Shown here piece by piece: positions 37,534 to 47,260 of a stretch of 53,397 nt of DNA; position 1 is the first letter of the stretch, and every line of letters begins with the position of its first letter. Source of the stretch: Actinomycetes bacterium (GTDB taxonomy: Bacteria; Actinomycetota; Acidimicrobiia; Acidimicrobiales; Palsa-688); the NCBI GenBank assembly GCA_021808665.1, contig JAKBBA010000027.1, positions 1-53,397 of the forward strand, in the 5' to 3' direction. A model generated the notes under the pieces. That model saw only the letters and a program-made list of their open reading frames with translations, was not told where the DNA came from and searched no databases. The position numbers and the translations under genes were made by a program.

Positions 37534-39012
37534 CTATCCGGGCTGGTAGGCCAACGGGAGGGAGCAGGGAAGCTGCGTCCTCCCGCTCAGATAGCGGTCG
37601 ACGTGCATCGCAGCCGATCGCCCTTCGGCGATAGCCCACACTATGAGGCTCTGCCCTCTGCCAGCGTCCCCACAGACGAACACCCCGTCGCGGCCCGTGG
37701 CGTAGTCGCCGGTCCGTTGGAGGTTGCCTCGCGGCGTCGGGGCGACGCCGAACGCCTCAGCGAGTCCCGGCTCGACCCCGGAGAACCCGAGGGCCAGAAG
37801 GACGAGCTCGCAGGGCAGCTCGAAGTCGGTGGCATCAACAGCCTCGAAGGTCATCCGGCCCCCTTCGGACCTGAGGGCGACCTCGCAGCCGCGCAGCGCC
37901 CGCAGGGCGCCGTCGTCGTCGCCGACGAACTCGGTGGTCGAAACGGCGAAGAGACGCTCGCCGCCTTCCTCGTGAGCCGAGGACGTGCGGAACATCAAAG
38001 GCCAGGTCGGCCAAGGTGTGGAAGAGTCACGCTCGTCCGGGGGCCTCGGCATGATCTCCAGCTGGTGCACCGAGCGCGCCCCCTGGCGGTGGGCGGTGCC
38101 CAGGCAGTCGGCTCCGGTGTCACCGCCTCCGATGATCACCACCCGCTTGGCGTGCGCTGATATCGGAGTAGCACCGGCCGGATCTGCCTCCACGACCGCC
38201 TTGTTGGCGTGCGGCAGGTACTCCATCGCCTGATGAATGCCCTGCAGAGAACGCCCCGGGATCGTCAAGTCCCGTGCGACGGTAGCGCCCGAAGCGATCA
38301 CAACCGCGTCGAAGTCGTCCATGACAGACGCTGCTGTCACACGGCCCGGCGCCTCGTTGGCGGATACTTCCACGCCGCAGACGAACCGGGTCCCTTCGGC
38401 TTCCATCTGGGCGAGCCTGCGGTCGAGGAACCTCTTCTCCAGCTTGAATTCCGGTATGCCGTAGCGGAGAAGGCCGCCAGGCTTGTCGGCGCGCTCGAAG
38501 ACCGTGACGTCGTGACCGGCCCGGCTCAACTGCTGGGCGGCGGCCAAGCCGGCGGGACCTGACCCGACTACCGCCACCGACCGCCCGGTACGTACCGACG
38601 CCGGGATCGGCGTAACCCAGCCCTCTTCGAAAGCACGGTCGATGATCGACACTTCGACTTGCTTGATCGTCACAGGCTGGGCGTTGATTCCAAGGACGCA
38701 AGCAGCCTCGCAAGGGGCGGGGCAGAGTCGTCCGGTGAACTCCGGAAAGTTGTTAGTGGCGTGAAGCCTCTCGGTCGCTTCGCGCCAGTGGCTCTTGAAG
38801 ACGAGGTCGTTCCAGTCGGGTATCAGGTTCGCGAGCGGGCAACCGTCGTTGCAGAACGGGATCCCGCAGTCCATGCACCTCGACGCCTGCTCCTCCAAGC
38901 GGTGCTCGCCGAAAGGCTCGTAGACCTCACGCCAGTCCATCAGGCGCTCGCGCACAGGACGGCGCGACGGGAGCTCTCTCGTGAACTCCATGAATCCGGT
39001 CGGTTTACCCAC
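37534..39012 (-). CDS. gltD: Glutamate synthase small subunit
   Basis: A 492-residue flavoprotein. The N-terminal Fe-S ligands ([20 protein letters not shown] and CPAPCEAAC) lead into two Rossmann domains: FAD site [15 protein letters not shown] and NADPH site [14 protein letters not shown]. It passes electrons from NADPH to the large subunit for conversion of 2-oxoglutarate and glutamine to two glutamates. The start GTG lies inside the last codons of gltB (8-base overlap), a usual sign of stoichiometric coupling. The gene order gltB-gltD is standard. Confidence 0.94.
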   Translation of the reverse strand: MGKPTGFMEFTRELPSRRPVRERLMDWREVYEPFGEHRLEEQASRCMDCGIPFCNDGCPLANLIPDWNDLVFKSHWREATERLHATNNFPEFTGRLCPAPCEAACVLGINAQPVTIKQVEVSIIDRAFEEGWVTPIPASVRTGRSVAVVGSGPAGLAAAQQLSRAGHDVTVFERADKPGGLLRYGIPEFKLEKRFLDRRLAQMEAEGTRFVCGVEVSANEAPGRVTAASVMDDFDAVVIASGATVARDLTIPGRSLQGIHQAMEYLPHANKAVVEADPAGATPISAHAKRVVIIGGGDTGADCLGTAHRQGARSVHQLEIMPRPPDERDSSTPWPTWPLMFRTSSAHEEGGERLFAVSTTEFVGDDDGALRALRGCEVALRSEGGRMTFEAVDATDFELPCELVLLALGFSGVEPGLAEAFGVAPTPRGNLQRTGDYATGRDGVFVCGDAGRGQSLIVWAIAEGRSAAMHVDRYLSGRTQLPCSLPLAYQPG

Positions 39013-42000
39013 GCGACATCACCGCCACGCCAGCGTCGGCCTGGCGCTCCGACCCGCTTGCTTTGAGTCCGGCTTCGACGACACGCCGATAGTCGCGGGG
39101 CATCACCCTCGCGAACTCGCCACCGGCTCTCGGCCAGCGGGCGAGAAGCGCAGCGGCAACAGCTGACCCGGTGTGGGCATGGTGCATGGTCAACACCTCG
39201 CGAAGCCATTCGAGGTCCGACTGATCGCAGTCCTCGAGATCGACAAGCTCGCCGTTGAGGTCCGATCCGAAGTGGCCTACCGGATCCCAGACGTAGGCGA
39301 CACCGCCCGACATCCCGGCGCCGAAGTTGCGCCCGGTCGGGCCGAGCACCACGACCCGACCGCCGGTCATGTACTCGCAACCGTGGTCGCCGACACCCTC
39401 GACGACAGCGAGCGCGCCCGAGTTGCGCACGCAGAAGCGCTCGCCGACGACACCCCGGATATATGCCTCGCCGGAGGTCGCTCCGTAGAGGATGACGTTA
39501 CCGGCTATCACCTGCTCCTCGGCCTTGAACTCGGCGGGGGAGTCGGGCGATGGTGCGACGATCAGGCGACCCCCGGAGAGTCCCTTGCCAAGGTAGTCGT
39601 TAGCATCGCCGAGAAGCCGTAGGGTCACGCCAGGCGGACTGAACGCACCGAAGCTTTGGCCGGCCGAACCGATGAATGTTATGTCAATAGTGCCGTCAGC
39701 AAGACCGGCTGCGCCGTGGCGGCGGGTGATCTCGGCTCCGAGCAGAGCGCCCACAGTCCTATTGACGTTGCGGATCGGCATTTGCAGTGTGACTGGCTCG
39801 CCCCGCTCGACAGCTCCTCGGCATGCCTCTATCAGTTCGCGGTCCAACACCTTGTCGAGTCCGTGGTTCTGGCCCGTCACGCAGTGCCTCGGTGCGTCTG
39901 GCGCCATGTCGGGAACGGCGAGGATGGGGGAGAGGTCGAGGCCTTTCGCCTTCCAGTGCTCCAAGGCGCTTTCGGCGTCGAGCAGGTCTGACCGGCCGAT
40001 GACCTCGTCGAGGGACCGGTAGCCGAGCTCGCCGAGAAGCTCCCTGACCTCCTCGGCGATGTACTCGAAGAAGTTGACGACGAACTCGGGCCGGCCGGTG
40101 AAACGTTTGCGTAGCTCAGGATTCTGCGTCGCTATTCCGACAGGACAAGTGTCAAGATGGCAGACGCGCATCATGATGCAGCCGCTCACGACAAGCGGAG
40201 CACTCGCGAAGCCGAACTCCTCCGCCCCCAAAAGCGCTGCGATCACGACGTCACGGCCGGTCTTCAACTGGCCATCCACCTGGACGACGATCCGGTCCCG
40301 CAAACGGTTCGCGAGGAGTGTCTGCTGGGTCTCCGCCAGGCCGAGCTCCCAGGGTGCGCCGGCGTGTTTGAGCGAAGTTAGTGGAGAGGCGCCCGTGCCG
40401 CCGTCGTGGCCGGAGATCAGCACGACGTCCGCGTGGGCCTTGGCGACGCCTGCTGCGACAGTACCGACACCGACCTCGGCGACGAGCTTCACGTGGATCC
40501 GAGCTCGGTCGTTCGCGTTCTTCAAGTCGAAGATCAGCTGCGCCAGGTCCTCGATCGAATAGATGTCGTGGTGCGGAGGCGGCGAGATCAGCCCGACGCC
40601 CGGTGTCGAATGGCGGGTCCGTGCAATCCACGGGTAGACCTTGTGGCCAGGCAGCTGGCCGCCCTCGCCAGGCTTAGCGCCTTGCGCCATCTTGATCTGG
40701 ATGTCATCCGCGTTGACCAGATATTCACTCGTGACGCCGAAGCGTCCCGAGGCGACCTGCTTGATGGCGCTGCGGCGCAGGTCTCCGTTCGGGTCCGGGG
40801 TGAAACGCTCGGCGTCCTCGCCGCCCTCCCCGGTATTGGAGCGGGCCCCGATGCGGTTCATTGCAATTGCCAGGGTCTCGTGAGCTTCGGCTGAGATCGA
40901 CCCGTAGGACATGGCGCCTGTGCTGAAGCGCTTTACAATCTCGCTGACAGGTTCGACCTCGTCGATTGCGACCCGATCGCGACCGCTATCAGCAGCACTT
41001 CGCAAGCGCAGAAGCCCGCGAAGCGTCGCTAGACGCGCAGATTGTCCGTCCACTGCTCGTGTGTAGCTTTTGAAGACGTCGTAGCGAGCGGACCTCGTCG
41101 CGTGCTGAAGGAGGTGCACCGTCGTCGGGTTGAACAGGTGGTATTCGCCCTCGCGTCGCCACTGGTACTCGCCGCCGACGTCGAGATCCCTGTGGGCCAG
41201 TTCGCTAGGCCTGTCGGGCCACGCGACACGGTGGCGGGCGAGCACTTCAGCGGCGACTTCGCGAAGGCCGATGCCTTCGATGCGGCTGACTGTCCCGCTG
41301 AAGTAGCGGTCAACTAGCTCGCTCGACAACCCGATCGCCTCGAAGACTTGCGCCCCCGTGTAGGAAGCGACAGTCGAAATGCCCATTTTGGACATGACCT
41401 TTAGTATCCCCTTGCTGGCGGCTTTGACGTAGTTGCGCAGCGCCTGGCGGGCTGACACGCCAGTGACGTCACCGGCGGCGACGAGCTCGCTGACGGTGTC
41501 CAAAGCGAGGTAGGGGTTGACAGCGGCCGCTCCGTAGCCGAGCAGGAGAGCCATGTGATGCACTTCCCGGGCCTCGCCTGTCTCGACCACCAAACCCACC
41601 CGGGTGCGGGTCTTCTCCTCGATCAGATGGTGATGCACGGCGCTGACGAGTAGGAGGGCGGGAATCGGAGCCAGGTCGGCGCTCGGATGGCGGTCGGACA
41701 GGACGATGATGGTTGCACCATTGCGGATGGCGTCGCTGACTTTGTCGCAGATGTCGCTCAGGCTCGCTTCGAGCGCCGCTCCGGGATCGTCGGCGTTCGC
41801 GTCGAAAAGCCCGTCTATGGCAAACGTCGACCACCCCTCGACGGTCCCGTCCTCGTCGATGTAGAGGAGTTTCGCCAGGTCCTCGTTGGTCAAGATCGGC
41901 TCCGGTATCACAATCTGGCGACAGCTTGACGGTTCGGGTGCCAGCAGATTGCGCTCGGGTCCTATCGACGACGCTACAGAGGTGACCAGCTCCTCGCGTA

Positions 42001-43564
42001 TCGCGTCGAGGGGAGGGTTGGTCACCTGTGCGAACAGCTGCGTGAAGTAGTCGTAGAGCAGCCGCGGCCGCTGCGACAGGGCGGCGATAGGTGTGTCTGT
42101 TCCCATCGATCCGACCGGCTCGTAGCCGCTGGAGCACATCGGGGCGATGATCGTGTCGAGGTCCTCGAGTGTGTAGCCGAACAGCCGTTGATGGGCGACG
42201 ACAGAGGAGTGCTGCGGGGTGAGTGAGAAACGCCGTGGCAGATCCTCGAAGAAGATCTGGTTGTCCTCGAGCCAATCCCCGTAGGGATGCTGCGCAGCGA
42301 GGCCCGACTTGATCTCCTCGTCTGCGACGATTCGGCCCTGCGACGTGTCCACCAGGAACATGCGGCCGGGCTGCAATCGACCCCGCTGCACGACTTTCGA
42401 CGCGTCGACGTCGAGGACTCCGACTTCCGAGGCCATTACCACGAGCCCGTCGTCGGTAACCCAGTAACGCGAAGGGCGCAGGCCGTTTCGGTCCAGCACT
42501 GCGCCGATGACCGTGCCGTCAGTGAAGGCTATCGACGCGGGACCATCCCAGGGTTCCATCAGCGCAGCGTGGAAACGGTAGAAGGCCCGCCGGGCGGGGT
42601 CCATGCTTCGATGGTTCTCCCACGCCTCGGGGATCATCATGAGGACCGAATGCGGCAGCGAGCGGCCGCCCATGTGCAGAAGCTCCAGGACCTCGTCGAA
42701 GCTCGCAGAGTCGCTGGCACCCGGCGTGATTATCGGAAAGATCTCGTCGAGGTTTCCGGGGATCAGGTCGCTTTGGAGCAGGGCTTCACGGGCGCGCATC
42801 CAGTTACGGTTGCCGGCGAGAGTGTTGATCTCGCCGTTGTGCGCGACGTAGCGGTACGGATGCGCCAGGGGCCAGCTCGGAAAAGTGTTGGTCGAGAAGC
42901 GGCTGTGCACGAGCGCAAGCGCTGTCTCGACGCGGCCGTCGGAGAGGTCGGGGAAGAACGGCCGGACCTGCGGGGCTGTCAGCATGCCCTTGTAGACGAT
43001 CGTTCGACACGACAGGGACGGGAAATAGACTTCGGGTACCCGGCGCTCGACTGTCTTTCGCAACACGAACGCCTTGCGTTCGAGCTTCAGGTCACCCACC
43101 TCGCCGTAGGCGCTTGCTTCACTGTCAGCGACGAACACCTGGCGAATCTCCGGCATCACGGACTTCGCGCTCGGACCGAGCACCTCGACCTCCACGGGCA
43201 GGGTCCGCCATCCGAGGATTTTCAGGCCGAGCGGCCCGGCCAAGGTTGCGACCGCTTCTTGGGCCGCTTCGAGTGCCTTCGCTTCCCTAGGGAGGAACGC
43301 TATGCCTGTAGCGTACGCACCCGACTCCGGAAGCTGGAAGTCGACGACGTGGCGGTAAAAGGCGTCGGGGATCTGAAGGAGGATCCCTGCGCCGTCGCCA
43401 GTATCCGCCTCGGCGCCGGACGCGCCCCGATGCTCCAGGTTGCACAATGAGTCGAGGCCCAACTCAAGAATGTTGTGGCTCCGACGGCCGTACATGTCGA
43501 CGACGAACGCAACACCGCATGCGTCGTGCTCGAAGTCGGGTCGGTACAGCCCGCCTGGCTGCAT
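39005..43564 (-). CDS. gltB: Glutamate synthase large subunit
   Basis: About 1519 residues. It has an N-terminal class II glutamine amidotransferase whose nucleophile Cys follows a short propeptide ([15 protein letters not shown]16), a central domain, a FMN-binding synthase barrel ([19 protein letters not shown]), the 3Fe-4S motif [15 protein letters not shown] and a C-terminal beta-helix (GXXGX repeats, [11 protein letters not shown]). The open frame reaches 43648, but that position abuts the -10 box of a strong promoter (43650-43677), so the ATG at 43564 is the likely start. It forms the ammonium-assimilation enzyme with gltD. Confidence 0.94.
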   Translation of the reverse strand: MQPGGLYRPDFEHDACGVAFVVDMYGRRSHNILELGLDSLCNLEHRGASGAEADTGDGAGILLQIPDAFYRHVVDFQLPESGAYATGIAFLPREAKALEAAQEAVATLAGPLGLKILGWRTLPVEVEVLGPSAKSVMPEIRQVFVADSEASAYGEVGDLKLERKAFVLRKTVERRVPEVYFPSLSCRTIVYKGMLTAPQVRPFFPDLSDGRVETALALVHSRFSTNTFPSWPLAHPYRYVAHNGEINTLAGNRNWMRAREALLQSDLIPGNLDEIFPIITPGASDSASFDEVLELLHMGGRSLPHSVLMMIPEAWENHRSMDPARRAFYRFHAALMEPWDGPASIAFTDGTVIGAVLDRNGLRPSRYWVTDDGLVVMASEVGVLDVDASKVVQRGRLQPGRMFLVDTSQGRIVADEEIKSGLAAQHPYGDWLEDNQIFFEDLPRRFSLTPQHSSVVAHQRLFGYTLEDLDTIIAPMCSSGYEPVGSMGTDTPIAALSQRPRLLYDYFTQLFAQVTNPPLDAIREELVTSVASSIGPERNLLAPEPSSCRQIVIPEPILTNEDLAKLLYIDEDGTVEGWSTFAIDGLFDANADDPGAALEASLSDICDKVSDAIRNGATIIVLSDRHPSADLAPIPALLLVSAVHHHLIEEKTRTRVGLVVETGEAREVHHMALLLGYGAAAVNPYLALDTVSELVAAGDVTGVSARQALRNYVKAASKGILKVMSKMGISTVASYTGAQVFEAIGLSSELVDRYFSGTVSRIEGIGLREVAAEVLARHRVAWPDRPSELAHRDLDVGGEYQWRREGEYHLFNPTTVHLLQHATRSARYDVFKSYTRAVDGQSARLATLRGLLRLRSAADSGRDRVAIDEVEPVSEIVKRFSTGAMSYGSISAEAHETLAIAMNRIGARSNTGEGGEDAERFTPDPNGDLRRSAIKQVASGRFGVTSEYLVNADDIQIKMAQGAKPGEGGQLPGHKVYPWIARTRHSTPGVGLISPPPHHDIYSIEDLAQLIFDLKNANDRARIHVKLVAEVGVGTVAAGVAKAHADVVLISGHDGGTGASPLTSLKHAGAPWELGLAETQQTLLANRLRDRIVVQVDGQLKTGRDVVIAALLGAEEFGFASAPLVVSGCIMMRVCHLDTCPVGIATQNPELRKRFTGRPEFVVNFFEYIAEEVRELLGELGYRSLDEVIGRSDLLDAESALEHWKAKGLDLSPILAVPDMAPDAPRHCVTGQNHGLDKVLDRELIEACRGAVERGEPVTLQMPIRNVNRTVGALLGAEITRRHGAAGLADGTIDITFIGSAGQSFGAFSPPGVTLRLLGDANDYLGKGLSGGRLIVAPSPDSPAEFKAEEQVIAGNVILYGATSGEAYIRGVVGERFCVRNSGALAVVEGVGDHGCEYMTGGRVVVLGPTGRNFGAGMSGGVAYVWDPVGHFGSDLNGELVDLEDCDQSDLEWLREVLTMHHAHTGSAVAAALLARWPRAGGEFARVMPRDYRRVVEAGLKASGSERQADAGVAVMSRG

Positions 43565-43649
43565 GGGTGAATCCACTGGTCGTCCTTCCGGGGATCGATG
43601 TTCCTGGTCCTCGCTCGAAGGGGCGACACTGGCCCTCGCAGCTCCCAAT

Positions 43650-43677
43650 ATTTTAGCGCAGAATTCATACGGAACAA
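43650..43677 (-). promoter_or_regulatory. gltBD promoter
   Basis: On the minus strand TTGTTC (43677-43672), a 16-base spacer and TAAAAT (43655-43650) form a good sigma-70-type promoter. The leader to the ATG at 43564 would be about 80 bases. Confidence 0.7.
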
Positions 43678-43758
43678 ACGTTCTCCCCGCAGCGTCCCTC
43701 TCGGTGGCTGGGCAGTCGCCGGTGGCGCTAGCATCGATGCAGCCGGGTCGTCGACCTA

Positions 43759-43832
43759 GGGCGCTTAGCTCAGTCGGTTAGAGCGCAGCCTTCACACGGC
43801 TGAGGTCGGGGGTTCGAGTCCCTTAGCGCCCA
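43759..43832 (+). tRNA. tRNA-Val (anticodon CAC)
   Basis: The acceptor stem GGGCGCT pairs with AGCGCCC; the anticodon stem is CAGCC/GGCTG with loop TTCACAC (CAC), and the T arm is GGGGGTTCGAGTCCCTT. It is 74 bases with no encoded CCA. It marks the left edge of the accessory region. Confidence 0.95.
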
Positions 43833-43848
43833 CCGTAGGTGTCATAGC

Positions 43849-43880
43849 GCGAAACCCCGTCCCGTCGGAGGGGGTTTCGC
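43849..43880 (+). terminator. Hairpin terminator after tRNA-Val(CAC)
   Basis: GCGAAACCCC (43849-43858) pairs with GGGGTTTCGC (43871-43880) around a 12-base loop, 16 bases behind the tRNA. There is no clear U-tract. Confidence 0.7.
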
Positions 43881-43942
43881 TGTTGTCGCCTGGCATGTCG
43901 GGGGTAGCCCTCCTCCGACCAGACATCCCATAGCCCGATCGG

Positions 43943-44437
43943 CTACTGCGACGCTCGGACGTCCTTCATCCGTCGGTAGAGCCTGAGGGGATGGTCGGGG
44001 ACAGCGACGAAGCCGTGACGGGCGTAGAAACGGGCGGCGGCCTCGTCGATAGCGTCCACCACGACGAGTCGGGCGGCGGCTGCTTCGCCAGCAGTGACCG
44101 CCTTGCGCAGCGCCTCGGCGAGCAGTAGCGCTCCGAGCCCCTGACCTTGGGCTGAACTGTCGACGGCCAGCCGGGCGAGCAGGACCATGCCGACCGGGTA
44201 TCCCGGCAAGCCCCGGACGAGCGACTGAGGTGCCTCGGCGCGCTGCACGGAGCCCATCGTGAGGCTGAAGTACCCGGCGACACGTTCGGCGTCAACGAGC
44301 ACAAAAGTGCGGGCAACGTCCATCTGCTGCGAGGCGAGGGAGTGGGTCTGCAACCAACGGTCGAGGGACTCGTTGCCGGAGTGGAAGTCGCCGAGGTGAC
44401 GGTGAGGACTGAGCCGCTCAAGACGGCGACTGGTCAC
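43943..44437 (-). CDS. GNAT acetyltransferase toxin (TacT-like)
   Basis: A 164-residue GNAT enzyme. The acetyl-CoA loop is QGQGLG (97-102) and the likely catalytic Tyr is Y138 (AARFYARHGF), as in TacT/AtaT-type toxins, which acetylate charged tRNAs and stop translation. The start GTG overlaps the stop of the DUF1778 antitoxin gene (GTGA), the standard order for this family. Length and the FxSGNESLDRWL N-terminal motif match the toxin group rather than a general acetyltransferase. The specific tRNA target cannot be read from sequence. Confidence 0.9.
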   Translation of the reverse strand: MTSRRLERLSPHRHLGDFHSGNESLDRWLQTHSLASQQMDVARTFVLVDAERVAGYFSLTMGSVQRAEAPQSLVRGLPGYPVGMVLLARLAVDSSAQGQGLGALLLAEALRKAVTAGEAAAARLVVVDAIDEAAARFYARHGFVAVPDHPLRLYRRMKDVRASQ

Positions 44438-44721
44438 CCCTCAGGCAGCTTCGGGTGGCTGCGAAACAGCTCAACCAGCTCGGGAACCGGGATCTGCGGC
44501 TTGTCCAGCTCGGCCACGAAGCGGTCGAAGGCGGCGTTTGAGAGCACGATGTCCCGGTGGGCTTCGATCACGCTGCTGGCCCGGTTGGTCACCGTGTCGA
44601 GCACGAAGCTGGTCACCGTCGTGCCCTCGAGTTCTGCGGCGTGGCGGATGAGGGCTTCCTGGTCTGGGCTCACGCGCATCTCCAGGCGGTGGCGCTTCGA
44701 GGGAGGGACGACCTTGCTCAT
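44434..44721 (-). CDS. DUF1778 ribbon-helix-helix antitoxin (TacA-like)
   Basis: A 95-residue protein: an N-terminal RHH fold (RHRLEMRVSPDQEALIRHAAEL) binds DNA, and the C-terminal tail (FDRFVAELDKPQIPVPELVELF) should wrap around and neutralise the GNAT toxin. A longer frame reaches 44952, but the ATG at 44721 gives the family's N-terminus and lies 7 bases after a -10 box, just below a palindromic operator. It is transcribed before the toxin, allowing autorepression by the complex. Confidence 0.9.
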   Translation of the reverse strand: MSKVVPPSKRHRLEMRVSPDQEALIRHAAELEGTTVTSFVLDTVTNRASSVIEAHRDIVLSNAAFDRFVAELDKPQIPVPELVELFRSHPKLPEG

Positions 44722-44728
44722 ATCCTGG

Positions 44729-44757
44729 ACTATACAGCGTCCGGACACTGTCCGGAC
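44729..44757 (-). promoter_or_regulatory. Autoregulated promoter/operator of the TacAT-like pair
   Basis: The minus-strand -10 box TATAGT (44734-44729) lies directly below a 19-bp dyad made of two GTCCGGAC half-palindromes (44739-44746 and 44750-44757), symmetric about one central base. The dyad covers the spacer and -35 region, where RHH antitoxins usually bind. Confidence 0.75.
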
Positions 44758-44759
44758 AG

Positions 44760-45108
44760 AGACCTCGGAGCGACGTCCCGTAGCCTGATCGACAAATGGG
44801 AACGGGCCAGGCGCCCTACGCGGCCCGGTCGCCGGCGGATGGCTGCCGGCGGAGCGCCCAAGTGCTTGCAGCGGCACGCGCTGCTGGCAACCACGCCGAA
44901 CATATGGCAATCTGCGCTGGGCGCTACCCCAACCGCCGGCCTCCGAGGCCAAGCGCCGAGTCGGCGTAGTGCGTCATCGGCACGGCGCAGAATGCCGCAC
45001 CCGAACGACGTCCCTGCCCGTCAGGCAAGAGCGCAGAACGGCACGTAGGGAGTCACCGTCGGACGGCACTCGGTGACGACTGGCTGTTCACCAAGTACGT
45101 TGGAGGGC
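44760..45108. other. About 350 bases without a recognisable gene
   Basis: Between the TacAT-like operator and the AbrB-type gene. Several short frames cross it, but none looks like protein and none has a ribosome site. No tRNA, repeat or hairpin of note was seen. Confidence 0.5.
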
Positions 45109-45348
45109 GTGAACGAGATCCAGGAGTACGTCGTGTCGTCGTCGGGGCAGATGTCTCTGCCAGCAGCCGCCCGACACCGCTGGCACCTCGACCGCGGCGG
45201 CCCCGTCGATGTGCTCGACCTCGGCTTCGGCGTCTTGGCGGTACCCAAGGGCCAAGGAAGGCGGCTTCTCGGCGATCTCCTCAGCCGGGACGAGCACGCG
45301 GAGCGGGTTCGTGCGCTCGGCGACGACCCCGACCTCGCCACCTGGTGA
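45109..45348 (+). CDS. AbrB/MazE-type antitoxin
   Basis: A 79-residue swapped-hairpin DNA-binding protein: EYVVSSSGQMSLPAAARHRWHL followed by GPVDVLDLGFGVLAVPKGQ is the typical AbrB strand pattern, with a C-terminal tail for toxin binding. GTG at 45109 is preferred over the frame's earlier starts because GGAGG lies just upstream. Its stop overlaps the next gene's GTG (GTGA), so it forms a two-gene toxin-antitoxin operon with the PIN-like gene. Confidence 0.8.
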   Translation: MNEIQEYVVSSSGQMSLPAAARHRWHLDRGGPVDVLDLGFGVLAVPKGQGRRLLGDLLSRDEHAERVRALGDDPDLATW

Positions 45349-45776
45349 CCAAGGCGCTGCTCGACGACCATCTCCTGAGAGACCTGCTCGCCGACGACAT
45401 CGGAGTTCCGCTCAACTGCATCCTCTCTGACCATGAGCCGGCGACGACCAACCTGTACCTCTACCGACTGTCCAAGAGCGTCGCCTCAGCGCCTGGCGGG
45501 ACTCTCACCGGGTCGTCGTCATCGGCGAGACGCCGAGCCCTGGGCCGTACGCTCATGGCGCTCCCCACCAGCGTCGAGGTCGTGCCGCTGCGGCTCCTCA
45601 CCTACCGGATGGCCGAAATCTGCAACGTACAGCGGGTCTCGACCCTCGGAGCCGAGGCGGTCGCTGCCGCCGAGCACCTCAACGCCAGCCTGTGCGTCTG
45701 GGACGGCGACGACGGTCCCGCGATCCGCTCGGCCGCAGCAGCATCCGGCGCCCGCTACGAGACCATCGCCCGGTGA
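45345..45776 (+). CDS. PIN-like putative toxin
   Basis: A 143-residue protein partnered with an AbrB-type antitoxin. The C-terminal half resembles PIN toxins (MAEICNVQRVSTLGAEAVAAAEHLNA, then LCVWDGDDGPAIRSAAAASG, with acidic WDGDDGP where PIN enzymes have their last Asp residues). The usual N-terminal LDTSV strand is not present (it starts TKALLDDHLLRDLLADD), so it is an atypical member or has a changed active site. The GTG start overlaps the antitoxin stop. Confidence 0.65.
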   Translation: MTKALLDDHLLRDLLADDIGVPLNCILSDHEPATTNLYLYRLSKSVASAPGGTLTGSSSSARRRALGRTLMALPTSVEVVPLRLLTYRMAEICNVQRVSTLGAEAVAAAEHLNASLCVWDGDDGPAIRSAAAASGARYETIAR

Positions 45777-46015
45777 CTGCTGTTCCATCGAGCCTGCCCG
45801 CCTCGTCCAGAACGCCCCTCGCCAAGCAGGCGTGGCGGCGCCGTCCGGGGCGCCCGCAGGGGGCTTACTGACAGAGGTCCCAGCTGGCGACTGCGCCGCA
45901 TCGCGCGAAGATCGCGCGGACGGCGCCGTCCCGGAGGGTTCGTATGCGGTCGGCGGTGGGCGCTGACCAGCCGGTATGGGTCGCTGCTGTTCGCCACGGG
46001 ACGTGTCGACGCGCT

Positions 46016-46058
46016 CTTCCCAAGCTGAGAACGCGGGTTCGATTCCCGTCGCTCGCTC
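46016..46058 (+). repeat. att-like 43-bp repeat: 3' half of tRNA-Gly(CCC), left copy
   Basis: These 43 bases contain the CCC anticodon loop (CTTCCCAAGC), T arm (CGGGTTCGATTCCCG) and acceptor 3' strand of a tRNA-Gly. They recur exactly at 52149-52191. There is no 5' tRNA half before it, so it is a remnant rather than a working tRNA gene. Confidence 0.88.
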
Positions 46059-46119
46059 ACAATAAAGTCCAGGTCAACGGCTATATTTGTGTTGTTACCC
46101 CAGGGGGGTATAGACCCGG

Positions 46120-46140
46120 CGTGCCACAAACGTGCCACAG
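46120..46140 (+). repeat. Paired GTGCCAC arm-type repeats, left end (second pair at 52022-52041)
   Basis: CGTGCCACAAACGTGCCACA here and CGTGCCACATTCGTGCCACA at 52022-52041 each hold two direct copies of the motif, about 11 bases apart. Both pairs lie inside the island near an att repeat, as expected for integrase arm sites. Confidence 0.65.
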
Positions 46141-46395
46141 TGACAAGCAATAATCGGTGGCTAGAGCCTTCCGAACGGGACCCCAGCGACCAGATTCTCG
46201 ACGAGCTACTCCCCGCCCGGCAGCGGCTCGTCGGCTTGGCGACGGTCGGGCGAGCCGCCGTCGCCAAGCGGCCAGATCGCCGGTTCGGAGTGAGATCCTG
46301 TGCAGGGGGCCACCGGTCGCCCGGGTCGTTACGCGCCTCCACGTCGATCCTGGCCGGCTCGACAGCTTCTCATAATTTTCTAGTTGTTTCTATGG

Positions 46396-46432
46396 TTGAC
46401 CAGCGGGGACTATGTGAAGTATAGTGTGAAGT
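46396..46432 (+). promoter_or_regulatory. Promoter and candidate operator of the four-gene cassette
   Basis: TTGACC (46396-46401), an 18-base spacer and TATAGT (46420-46425) form a strong sigma-70-type promoter. The GTG of the first gene (46433) lies 7 bases after the -10 box, so the mRNA is probably leaderless. Two direct repeats TGTGAAGT (46413-46420 and 46425-46432), 12 bases apart, flank and overlap the -10 box and could be an operator. Confidence 0.75.
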
Positions 46433-47260
46433 GTGGTTTCCCCTGAACCTGAAGTGTTCACTCTGGAGACGGTTCCTGAGGTCTTTCTCCCTCGCGCACC
46501 GCTAGCGAAGGTCCTAACTCAGGTGCAGTTCAGTCGTACGCCGGCGTTGGTGACTGCTGAGGCCGAATCGGCGCTCGCCGATCGCCTTGAGCGCTACCCG
46601 GTTAGGCGCCACGGCATGGCTGCAGCTATCGCTGTCTCGCTCGGCGTTCCTGGCGTACCGATGGCGCCCTTGGCGTCGCCAATGAAGAGCTTTTCGGAAA
46701 CAACCGGAACTTGGCAAGTTACGGTGACCGAAACCTCGGTTGCGCTGGAAACGACCGACTATCACACACGTGATGACTTTTGCGAGCGAGCGCATGAGGT
46801 GTTGATAGCAGTCGCTAAAGTCGCTTTGCCGCCCGTTGTCGACCGCGTTGGTCTCCGCTACATCGATCGTCTGACAGGTGGCTATGTCGGAAGGGTCAAT
46901 GAATACGTTGTGCCTCAGCTACGTGTTCTTCACGGTTCAGTCGACGAGTCGCTTGTCCTTGAACACAGCGTCAGTGACAGCATGATTCGAATTTCGGACG
47001 ACGAACGCCTTCAAGTCCGAAGTGGAATGCTTCCGCCGAACGGCAGTTTCGATCCTGCTTTGGCCCCAGTGCCGGAGCAGACTTGGGTGCTCGATCTCGA
47101 TGTCTTCACTGTCCAAGCCGGATTCGCGTTCGACCCCGATGAACTCACTTCTCGTCTGCGGCGGTACGCCGATCACGCCTACTCGTTCTTCCGATTCGCA
47201 ACTACTGAAGCGCTCCAATCGGAGTTTGGAGCTGGCACAAAACATGTTGAGCAGAAGTGA
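46433..47260 (+). CDS. TIGR04255-family protein
   Basis: A 275-residue soluble protein that fits the sporadically distributed TIGR04255 family: N-terminal FLPRAPLAKVLTQVQFSRTP, central DRVGLRYIDRL (137-147) and a C-terminal helix-rich end (LRRYADHAYSFFRFATTEAL). Its biochemical function is unknown. It is the first gene of a four-gene unit and its stop overlaps the next start (GTGA). Base composition is visibly lower in GC than the flanking chromosome, suggesting transfer. No catalytic motif or membrane segment is visible. Confidence 0.75.
   Translation: MVSPEPEVFTLETVPEVFLPRAPLAKVLTQVQFSRTPALVTAEAESALADRLERYPVRRHGMAAAIAVSLGVPGVPMAPLASPMKSFSETTGTWQVTVTETSVALETTDYHTRDDFCERAHEVLIAVAKVALPPVVDRVGLRYIDRLTGGYVGRVNEYVVPQLRVLHGSVDESLVLEHSVSDSMIRISDDERLQVRSGMLPPNGSFDPALAPVPEQTWVLDLDVFTVQAGFAFDPDELTSRLRRYADHAYSFFRFATTEALQSEFGAGTKHVEQK

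Noticed and set aside
43565..43648. Earlier gltB start at 43648
   Set aside because: It lies directly beside the -10 box of the gltBD promoter, so it would not be transcribed with a usable start; the family N-terminus begins near 43564.
45755..46342. Minus-strand 195-residue frame containing ERRESNPRSQLG
   Set aside because: This peptide is a well-known artefact of translating across tRNA T arms; the stretch holds the tRNA-Gly 3' repeat.
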